NCBI RefSeq assembly: GCF_000003815.2
Contig: NC_049980.1
Location: forward strand, 8,729,431 to 8,793,430
Direction of reading: 5' to 3'
Source of the DNA: Branchiostoma floridae
Lineage: Eukaryota > Chordata > Leptocardii > Amphioxiformes > Branchiostomatidae
DNA: 64,000 nt
Part shown: piece by piece, positions 47,421-56,800 of the stretch
Layout of the letters: every line of letters begins with the position of its first letter
How positions within the stretch are numbered: the stretch's first letter is position 1
Notes under the pieces: model-generated
Seen by the model: only the letters and a program-made list of their open reading frames with translations
What the model was told of the DNA's origin: nothing
Databases searched by the model: none
Translations under genes and position numbers: made by a program

Positions 47421-47478
47421 GAGTGTGAGTCACACTCCTGAAAGTCCTTTAGTGTCACACTGTGTGACACTAAAGGAC
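47412..47478. repeat. Two overlapping perfect 35-bp palindromes before the receptor start codon
   Basis: Palindrome 1 (47412-47446) has 17-bp arms, left arm GACTTTCAGGAGTGTGA, around a single G at 47429. Palindrome 2 (47444-47478) has 17-bp arms, left arm GTCCTTTAGTGTCACAC, around a single T at 47461. They share three bases (47444-47446). The second ends 6 bases before ATG 47485. In RNA each could form a near loop-less hairpin. Confidence 0.95.
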
Positions 47479-47484
47479 AGAGCC

Positions 47485-49049
47485 ATGGATTGCCCTGGCC
47501 AAGGACACAATCTTTACTCAAACTCTACTAACTCCACAGTAGTGTGTACAGACGATGACATACTGGCGGGAAATACTAATTGTACCAACGTCACCGATGC
47601 CAATTCGTCAGGCTTGGCCTTTCCCTTACCAGTCTTCACTTTCTCAACGAAAGTCCGCGTCTCTTTGACATTTATCTTGATGTTCATATCTCTGGTGGGA
47701 AATCTCATCGTCTTCGTCACGATGTTCCGAAATCGCGCCAGGAAGTCTCGCGTGAACTTCCTCATCATGCACCTGGCCGTGGCAGACATCGTCATGACGT
47801 TGATCGTGATGCCGCTAGATGGCGTGTGGAACTTGACGATCCAGTGGTACGGTGGGGAGGCTGCGTGCCGCATTCTGATGTTCCTGAAGATGTGGGCGCT
47901 GTACGCGTCTACCTTTATTCTCGTGGTCATCAGTATTGACCGATGCACGGCCATCCTCCGTCCTCTGAGCATGACGGACGCCTACAAGAGATGCAAGATC
48001 ATGGTCATGCTGGTGTGGGTCATCGGAGGCATCCTCAGCATCCCTCAGGTAAGCAAATGTACCTCCCCTTGTCTTGCCTCGAACTTGGTGACAAAACTGT
48101 ACATTCTAATTTAAGAATAGTAACGTTACTTATCATTTGACTGTGACACCGACACAAGTTGATCTGGATGGTAAAATTGTTTCAAAACATGAGTTTTTGA
48201 CGCGACTTGACGGATTTGAACTGATTTAACGGTTTAGAGTGTTTCCTTTCACGTCATCAATCTAATCTCAGTTTGAGATTTTATCCTTACAAAATGTGTA
48301 GAATTAATGGGTTAGATACTAATAGGTTAATGTATAGGTAAAGACAGTCTGTTAGCCTTTTTTGAGGCCGTTTTGAGACGGGCAGTAGGTTGTCTATGCC
48401 ACGGAAGGCGGAATCCATTCCTCTCTTTCTACCAACTTTAACCTCCCCAACTGTAGTTAGCTACCCATTTTACACCTGGTAGTGTGAGGAACGTCGTCCA
48501 AGGTGCCTTTCTCAAAGACACAACGTAGCCAGAATTCGATCCTGTGACCACTCGATCGAGAGTCATGTAGCCTTACCACTAGGCCATTCGACACCGCATC
48601 CACTCCACCTACCCCCACCTCCGTCTGATAGAGAATCTCAATCCTTTTCCAGCTCTTCATTTTCCATCTCGTGACGCCAGCGCCGACCTTCACGCAGTGT
48701 GCGACACACGGAGTCTACAACGCCCCCTGGCAGGAGCCGTTGTACAACAGCTTCCACTTCGTCATGGTTTTCATCCTGCCGCTGGCCATCATGATCACGT
48801 GTTACCTCCTCATCCTGGCCGAGATCTCCCGCAAGCACCGGGAGCTGACTGGTACGTGTTGGCAGGCGTGTTTGATAGATCAACCACACAGACGCGCGCG
48901 CGCACACACATACGCACACACACGCGCGCGCGCGCACACACACACACGCACACGCGCGCGCGCACACACGGACACATACATGCGCGCACACACACACACA
49001 CGCGCCCCCGCTCAAACACACATACGCAAATACACGCACACACGCAAAT

Positions 49050-49083
<34 letters not shown>

Positions 49084-49854
49084 GCTCACACACACACACA
49101 CACACACACATATATACACGCACCCACCCACCGACCCAAAGGCACACACACACAAACACACACATACATATACACGCACACACACACACACACTAACTCA
49201 CACATACATACGCAGACGTATACACACGAATACACACAGGTACGCAAACAGAGGCTCACACGCACGCGCGCACACACACACACACACACATACACACATA
49301 CACAGAGACGTTTACACAGATACACACATGCAGACGTACACACACACACACACAAACACACATACACAGTGCCGGGCAACATAGCTTGGTAATCCAAATT
49401 GTCCCTTATGTGTGTGTCTTCAGATCCACTTGTTCGTGAGGAGGGGCACAGACTCCGCCACTCCGGTGCAGACCGCATGGCCAAGGCCAAGGAGAAGACC
49501 TGGCTGATGACCTTCGTCATCGTGTCGGCTTTCGTCATCAACTGGTCCCCGTACTACGTCCTGATGATCTGGTTCCTGGTGGATCGGTGCATCGTCTTCA
49601 CCGTGCCGTCAGCGGTGAGCGACGCCCTCTTCATCTTCGGGCTGACCAACCCCTGCCTCGACCCGCTCATCTACGGCCTGTTCTCCATCAACTTCGTGCG
49701 GGAGTTCCGCCGCTGCTGCGGCTGGCTCAAGCGCAAGGACTTCGTGACCAGAGACAGCACCTTCGGCGGGACCACGGTCGTCAGCCGGGTCGACACCGTC
49801 GCCATCCCGCTACGATCGGTGAAGACCACTCGCAACGGAACATCAACCACCTGA
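47485..49854 (+). CDS. GnRHR: Gonadotropin-releasing hormone receptor-like GPCR, three exons, 397 aa
   Basis: Exons are 47485-48048, 48653-48851 and 49424-49854. Both introns are GT-AG; the first is phase 0 after a Pro-Gln in TM4 and the second is phase 1 in the third intracellular loop. As I recall, vertebrate GNRHR has the same two positions and phases. The N-terminus has Asn glycosylation sites at about residues 13, 16, 32, 35 and 40. Seven hydrophobic segments follow: TM1 about 57-80, TM2 91-113 (LAVAD, then VMPLDGVWN), TM3 127-151, TM4 170-187, TM5 219-241, TM6 279-303 ([11 protein letters not shown]), TM7 320-340 ([10 protein letters not shown]). Cys128 and Cys204 would form the extracellular disulfide. 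The DRY site reads DRC (152-154). Both Asp101 (2.50) and Asp334 (7.49) are present, whereas mammalian GnRHR has Asn at 2.50. A C-terminal tail with CC (352-353) is present. ATG 47485 is chosen because GCCATGG is a good initiation context. The family is a plasma-membrane neuropeptide receptor, usually Gq-coupled. Which paralogue (vertebrate-type, or the AKH/corazonin-like side) is unresolved. Confidence 0.92.
48049..48652 (+). other. Intron 1 of the GnRH receptor gene
   Basis: Runs from donor GTAAGC to acceptor TTTTCCAG. It holds a minus-strand SINE copy (separate entry) and otherwise unremarkable AT-rich sequence. Confidence 0.9.
48461..48600 (-). mobile_element. tRNA-derived SINE copy (group 1) in receptor intron 1
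   Basis: On the minus strand there is a tRNA-like head with an A-box-like stretch (TGGCCTAGTGGTAAGG) and a B-box-like stretch (GGATCGAATTC), followed by a body like the other group-1 copies (GAGAAAGGCACC, then CCAGGTGTAAAATGGGTA). Moderately diverged. Confidence 0.65.
48886..49374. repeat. Long (CA)n/(CG)n microsatellite filling receptor intron 2
   Basis: About 490 bases of alternating purine-pyrimidine sequence, mainly CA with CGCGCG blocks and CATA interruptions, lie inside intron 2 (48852-49423). Long open frames on both strands here are artefacts of the repeat. Alternating CG/CA tracts favour Z-DNA. The repeat ends about 50 bases before the exon 3 acceptor. Confidence 0.97.
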
Positions 49855-51424
49855 ATGTTTAACAGATCACACAGAAATGAGATTGGTATTTCTAGCCGAG
49901 TACCTGTTGAAGTGCAATGACTGCAAAGATAAGTGGTGTAATATCTTAGTCTGGTGGCAATCTTTTGCATGTTTGCATTGTGTTGCGGGATTTTTTAGTC
50001 GTTGTCTCTTCGCGGTACTTGCGAGTCATCGCAAGACCAGGCTATGGGGCAAGTTTATCTTCCAGTGCATCAAAGATGAAGTCAAAGTCGCTTTGTTGTA
50101 TTCGGAAGTTTACCCCATTATGGAAGGATGTCTGCATGTCAATATCAATGATGCCGCCGTGATACAAGAGAAAGTCTTTATCAACAGTGAAAGGCATTTG
50201 ACAGCGTTAAGAAACTTCTAAGACCCTCTAGATCTGTTGTCTGAGTGACTTTTGCTTTTGCTAAGTCATTTCGTAAAAGTTGGCGAAAGCTATCTGATTG
50301 GCTGCTTAACACAAACATTCTTGGTTGTTTTGAAGGCTGAAAGGAAGATGAACTTCATTGATGTGCCTCGAGCTGGTTATTAGGTGTTGGAAAACAGGGA
50401 AAAGAAGGAAACATATAGGTGTACATAGTACATCCAGAACTTGGTGTTTTACGACTATTGTATGGCCATGAAGGGAGTCCTTTATGAGTGGCAATAATAG
50501 AACTATTCCATTGCATTCAATGCAAGTGCAAAAATGATATCTATGGACCGATATATACACGTATTTGTCAACATGAATGGTAAGCAAATAGAAAATTACG
50601 ACATATTTCTGACAGTGTTTGTGTATTGAAGAAAAATCACACAACATGTCAGTGATTATCTGGTACTGTTGATCAACAGTGGTGGCTGTTGGATATAGTG
50701 CACTTCTTGGCTAAATATTTATTACAAAGTTGTTTCCTGGCAGAGCCAACAGAAGTATGGGTACATTTGTGTATCTCATCATGGCAGTGCACATTTAGTT
50801 CATATGATAAATTTGCATTATAATTAGACCAGGATGGACATGTATTTCAATTGTTAGACGTTGATTAATTCTATTATGGACAATTAATAATGATACGCGC
50901 GACTATGAACGTTTCCCAATGAGAGGACTTTCAAATAAGCTCAGATGAAGGTCATCACCTGACCTTGAAGTCAAAGGTCATACAAATCACGTGACAAATG
51001 TAAACGATAAATACTTCTAGGTCTAAGAGTAGAAGTGTTGATAATAGTTCAGTGCTTCTGTATACATACACAGAATTATATCAGTGAAAAAGTCAGCGAA
51101 AAAAACATATCATAGTTGTACATACCAGTCGGTGTATATATGGCGAAATGATGGTGTTTGACATTGTGCGTCAATCACATGACTTGTGTACTAGTGTTTG
51201 TCGCGTTGGTGATCAGATAAAGACTACACCATGTGTCCGTTACAAGTGAAACGCTAGGTCATTGATCTCTACGTTATGTGTGCGCGTAGTAATGGCCATG
51301 TGCTGTGACTTTCCGCTAATTTTAGACTAAACGTAAGATATTTCTGACATGTTGTAACGTTAGGCCATTTTTTTCTTGAAATCATATTGGTCGAATATCT
51401 AATCCATTGTTTTGGGGGAAAATG
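49855..51424. other. Receptor 3' flank and intergenic sequence
   Basis: The 3' UTR is presumed to lie here, but no convincing AATAAA with a downstream GT-rich element was found near the stop. No further gene. Confidence 0.55.
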
Positions 51425-51785
51425 TCGTCCATTACCTTCGCTCAGAAGGTTATGTTTTCGTTAGCGTTTGTGTATATGTATGTCTGTGTGTAGGAGAGAA
51501 CGGCTGGATGGGTTCTATTGATATTCTGTTCCTGGGTAGGTCTTGTTGAGACCTGAAAACGATCAGATTTTGGGCCCCTAGGGGCTTTTAAGGTAGTGCA
51601 GTGGAACTTCTGGGTGTGATATCTAAAGTTCTGGGCATACCACGGTTATGACTTTTTAGTGGTAGACAGCACCTGAAAGTGAGTGGTATAGGTTTTAGCC
51701 CCCTTCCGGCTTGTTTTGGAACTGCAAAGTTTAGCTCAAGAAGTTGATGGACCGGTTGATTTTTGGTATGTAGATAGCTTAAGTG
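51425..51785 (+). mobile_element. Family A copy, long
   Basis: CATTACCTTCGCTCAGAAGG, TTATGTTTTCGTTAGCGTTT, ACGGCTGGATGGGTT, TGAGACCTGAAAACGATCAG, TTTTGGGCCCCTAGGGGC, GTAGTGCAGTGGAACTTCTG and TAGTGGTAGACAGC. A second TAGCCCCCTTCCGGC block follows. Confidence 0.82.
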
Positions 51786-52260
51786 ATGTTTCATATAATG
51801 AAATATTGATAATGCAATTAGGAATATAATTTGCATAATTAATGGGGATTATCTAGACCCGTTCTGTTTCAGATATAGGACTATTGTAACATGTGACATT
51901 AGTAACTGAGAAAGAGGACATATCGATACATACATGTGAATATTATGCAAAGAAAGACCTAATTTTGCATAATTAATGAGAAAATGCTATAATCCCATTG
52001 TGGTTAATGACGGGGATTTTTTACTTCTGGCATTTGGAAGTTATGTGCAGGTGAACATCAGTGAACATTAATTATACAAATGAGGAGTTCATTTGTATAA
52101 ATTATCAGAAAATGCGATTAAAGCGTTCTTTCTTATCATAGATTGAGTACGGTGTTATTTGGGTGAATGAGACTATCAACTGATATAATTCATGCAAATG
52201 AGGACGTTATTTGCATGAATTGATGACAAATATTTATGATACACAGTTGTAAGATTAAAA
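51786..52260 (+). repeat. Array of about 120-bp units with ATGCAAAT-type hairpins
   Basis: TTTGCATAATTAATG (51830), ATTATGCAAAG with TTTTGCATAATTAATGAG (51945-51980), AATTATACAAATGA/TCATTTGTATAAATT (52070-52103) and AATTCATGCAAAT/ATTTGCATGAATT (52187-52221) recur about every 120 bases. The last is a perfect 13-bp-arm hairpin holding two octamer motifs in inverted orientation. A related pair is at 3.56-3.67 kb. Confidence 0.78.
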
Positions 52261-53880
52261 TCATTTGATATGGGGTCGTGGAACTTTTTTTTAGATTTGC
52301 GATAAATGTAGTATATTTGTTTCAGTTGTTGTCGCGTGGCATCAAATGTGTTGCTGTTTAAAATGTGGAATAGTTGCTTTTGATAGGGGTTACACAGCAA
52401 GCCACCGTTAATGCTACTGTAACATTGATATCCTAAAAACCCCTAAAAGGAGTCCAAGCATTCCAAATTACTAATTGCTCCTTTTCCAGTACTAAGTGTA
52501 AACGTGAGTGATTCAGATGATATTTTTCATAGAACGTAATAAAAGTTATTTGATAAAAACTGCTAGATCCCGGCAAGCAAATGCACGTTGCCTTTTATGA
52601 AGTAGATGTACAAGTAAGTGTACATATGATAAAACTTGGATGATTGTACACAACAGCTTTTGAAGGCCTGTCACGCTTTCTACTTGAGACAGATAGCAAG
52701 GAAGTTTAAAGCGATGTATGACTGTTGGCAGATATATCTGTAACTTTAACTATAAAAGTTCTATGTTCATCCAATGTGCAAGAAGCTGTAGGGCAATAAG
52801 CACGCTCAATGTTTCGAGTGCGCATGTGCAACGGAAATTATGGGTACTATGTCAAAGGAGAAGGCCCCTGCGACATAAAAAAATCACGTCTGAGCATTTT
52901 TATGAAAATCTAGCCAATGGTCGAGACGAGAACTTTTTACAAGTCAGGGGCCGTCACCTTTGACATATTATCCATAATTCCTGTCGCTGGACATGCGTAC
53001 TGGGTACGGTTAACGCCTTTATTACCATGTTCAACGAAGAGACTGTGCCATATAATGAATATAGTATAAAATTGAATATTGTCTATGTTGTATGTACGTG
53101 TATTTTTGGCTTTGTGTGTCATGAAATAAAATCAGTATATTTGGAATTTCAAGTTTGTACCGGTGTGTTCATTGCTTTATCTTCGGTAGCAGGTAGTATG
53201 GCGTCCCCTACAATGGTCGACGTCATCATTGCAGTTGGGCAGAAACTAAAGAAAGAATGCAAAGTAGGAAACTAAGGAAAGTGCGGGGGGGGGGGGGTCG
53301 GAAACGAGGTAATTTAGTGAACTAGCATAAGGGAAATTAGGTGATTTATGGTATTTACCAAAAGCAGGAAATTATAAGAGAAACGTGGGAAATGTGACTT
53401 ATTGGTAACAAAGTCACAGCAAAGTTAACCCCATGCAGACAGCTGATATATTGTATTTTGTACGCAAATCGTATTTACAACCACATGTTACCAGTATGTC
53501 ACCATGTAGCACTTTGATCCAGGGTTCAAAGAGCAGCCCATAGGTTATGTGTACTCTGCCAAGATGGCGGGTAGGTACTTTCGCCAGTCACAAATTCTGT
53601 GTACCAGCGTCACATTGACATTTAGATAGCGTTTGTAGATTGGGAACTTTCCGCCAAAACGTATACGTACAGAGAAGCTAATCAATATATCACCTGGTGC
53701 ATGAAAATTGCTGCGTAAAGACTTGCATAAATTTTCAGCTTGTATTATGACGAAGTAATAAACATTGATGATTATATATAGAAAGTCATTAATCTTAAGA
53801 TGCTAAATTCGGAGGAGTATTGTGAAATCTAGGGTTGGTGAATGTCACTCAAGGGCAAAGTCTAGCCAGACGAAAAACAG
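52261..53880. other. Intergenic stretch between the receptor and dioxygenase genes
   Basis: A poly-G run is at 53284-53297. No gene is supported. An ATG frame at 53198 was considered as a first dioxygenase exon but the phase does not fit. Confidence 0.55.
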
Positions 53881-56800
53881 ATGATGATACTCGCCCCCCT
53901 CCCACCGACTCCCATTTCAAATCGGCTGTTGTTGACATTTCACCCAGGTTCAGACTACAGGTATTCAGACGACTTCAAAGTAACAGATTCTGTGAAGGCG
54001 AACTTCGACAAGCACGGGTACATCATACTCAGGTAAAACAAACGTCACACAACCACAAACATGCAAGATATCCTGTGTTCTTTCTATGAACTTGTACCAC
54101 CTCGTTCACCAGGTATAGATTGTAGTAACCTATGTGTGTAAAATACCCCCTTTCCACTAGGACGGCGCTGTCGCCGCGCTCTCTCTGCTGCCCAAAATTT
54201 GACAAATCGCTCAACGAATTGTAAAGAATAGAAACGAATCTTTTTACATTTTGTGTGTTTTGTTGTCTCCTCAGTCACACTTTAACGTTTTGTATGATAT
54301 ACCAAGTGTGAAAGCGAAGAATAAACATATCCTATCTAGGTCGCAGTGAGAGCGCAGTGCGATCACCGTCTAGTGGAAAGGGGGTATAAAGCCCCCATTT
54401 CAGTGGGCGGCGACCGCGCTGTGCTCTTGCTGCGGCCTAAATTGGATTCTGGTAATCTTTAACTTCATAATTGGAATATCATGCAAAATGTAAAATTATG
54501 ACTGAAAAGAGAACAAAACAAACAAAGCGTAAAATGATTTTTTTTAATGTTTCCCCGACCGTAATCGCTACAAGTAAGTTACGGATGTACATTTTTCGTT
54601 CGTACCCGCGGATACTCTCGTGGAAAATTATTGTGTGGCAATATAGGCCGGTACCCTGTAGTCCACGGCTTCGGGGTGTTTTCACAATAAAGACAACATG
54701 ATATGTTTTCCCGGAGGCAAGAGTCGAATGAGTAGTGTAAAACTGAGGGGTGTCGGCATACTTTAAGGTACTCAATTGATCATAAACATTGAAATGACAA
54801 TGCCTACAGGATGACTTGAAGGCAGCTATACGTCAATGTGATCATCATGCATATGGCGCTATATTTTTTGGAATCGGAAAATCATCTTTTTTTTCCTCGC
54901 ACGCCTCGTACATATTATCACGTTTGCCATAAAGGTAAAACGAAGGTCAAGTTCGATAACGGAATTCTAAGGTACTGCAGTACAACTTCCGGTTTTGATA
55001 TCTCCTGCTCTGGACATGGTATGGTCTTCATTTTATAGTGGTATATTGCTCTTGGGGCTGAAAGTAAGTGATGTAGATTTGGGCCACCTAGCGGCTTTTT
55101 GGAACTGCAGGGGCCGTTTTGTATTTTCTCCTGGTTTTCTGTGGCAGGTCAGTGCTGGACAGTGATGAAATTCAGAAACTGAGACGTCTGCTAGAGGCAG
55201 ACAGAGGGCTGCATACGTACAATTACGGACGGGACGATGGGGAGGGGGGCCGCACCAAACTCGCGCTGTGGCACAAGCTTGGGAACGACATCACCGGTGT
55301 CGTGACCAGGGTAGAGAAAGTGGCGGGAACGATGGAGAAGGTCTTATAAGATTAGCAACGATCTATCGTCGAGTGATTTTGATTTTCTTTCTTTTTTGTT
55401 TAAAAATGTTTAAAACCAAATGATGGTATTCTGTATGTTTTTAGCTTCTTGGCGGAAAAGTATACCACTATCACTCCAAAGTGGTTATGAAGGAGGCCCG
55501 TACCGGAGGGGCGCACATCTGGCACCAGGACTACGGGTAAGTGATGTGATCATATCTGACACGTAGTCTGGAGAGAGCCGACTTGCTGACAGGTACACTC
55601 CTTCTTACAGACAGAACGTCATCCAGGGATGTCACAGAACTCGCTTACAGCTAGAGGGGCAATCACAAAATCAATACATTACAATTTGAGTCTAAAAGTC
55701 GATACGAACGTGGCTTCAGATTTCCTCTGTAACTAATGCTACGATCACATTTGCGCCGGTGCCCGTGTGTGTGTGTGTGTGGTAGTGTGTGTTTGTGTGT
55801 GTGTGTGGGGGGGGGGGGGGGGTCATCTCTAGCTGGGCCTGAAGCCACATATTTGTCCCCGTTGACTGACGGGGGAGGGAGCACTTCCTGTTTTCATTGT
55901 TAAGTTGCGCCTATTTTTCGCCGGTTCCCGAGTTGATTTTAAGTGTGAGTTTGAAAACTCCGGGGCCCAGCCGTGCCCAAAACATACTTCGGCAAACACA
56001 GGTAGCCACAGGGTTTCTCACGGGGTATCGGATATCCGGTGGGGTCATTTTTCAAACTCTAGCATATTAGATAACGCCGCCTGTCAAGAAGCAAAGTTAC
56101 TGACATGTCGTGTTTCTTTTGACCCGAAACTTCCTACTGCAGTTACTGGTACGTGAACGGTTTCATGTTCCCCGACATGGGCACCGTGCTGATAGCTGTG
56201 GACAAGGCGGACAAACAAAATGGCTGTCTAAAGGTACGCCAACTGAAGCTATCAGCCACAATATGAATTCTGAAGAACATATTTTATGTTAAAGATCTGG
56301 CGTTGTGTCTGACAGTTTAAATAGACGTTGAGGTTTGAAAAGAACACTTTAAAGTCTGTTTTTCTGTTTGTATCGTTAATTTTTTCATCTATTTTCATCT
56401 ATTCATTTTCTATCATAGTGGTCTTTTTGCTCAAACAGGATTTGTATCAAAAGGTTGTATGTAAATACACATGCTAAGAGTTCCAGCATTTTCTTGCTTG
56501 CTATGCAGAACTACGAACGTAAAATGACCTAGCCCCACCATCGACATTTTTATCATTCAACCCCGACCTAACTGTTCTTCTTGACCAAACTTTCTCTCAT
56601 TTTTCTCCTGCGTGTTTTTACCACAGATCCTGCCAGGGTCACACAGAGCCGGCCGTATCGACCATGTCCGTATTGGCGACCAGGCCGGCGCCGATAGGGA
56701 GAGAGTGGCCCAGGTAACCTTGGGAAGAGATATTATGGTCATCCTTTGTTTTGACATATGGAGAAGGGGGGGGGGCACTTTGTATCGGTTGGAACAATAA

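Noticed and set aside
47410-47484. Upstream extension of the receptor reading frame through the palindromes
   Set aside because: It would need a TTG start. ATG 47485 has a good context and begins a normal receptor N-terminus.
47514-47972. Minus-strand 152-codon frame opposite receptor exon 1
   Set aside because: Shadow of the receptor coding strand; no homology recognised.
48638-49541. Frames of up to 237 codons rich in His-Thr or Cys-Val on both strands
   Set aside because: They cross the CA/CG microsatellite in receptor intron 2. Only the exon 2 and exon 3 parts are real coding sequence, in the receptor frame.
53198-53275. ATG frame as a possible first exon of the dioxygenase
   Set aside because: Its only donor (AAA|GTAGGA) is phase 0, while the next exon needs phase 1 or 2; the peptide is not family-like.
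53515-53550. Possible nuclear-receptor site (CTTTGATCCAGGGTTCAAAG) upstream of the dioxygenase gene
   Set aside because: It matches a DR1/PPAR site only loosely, and the promoter position is unknown.
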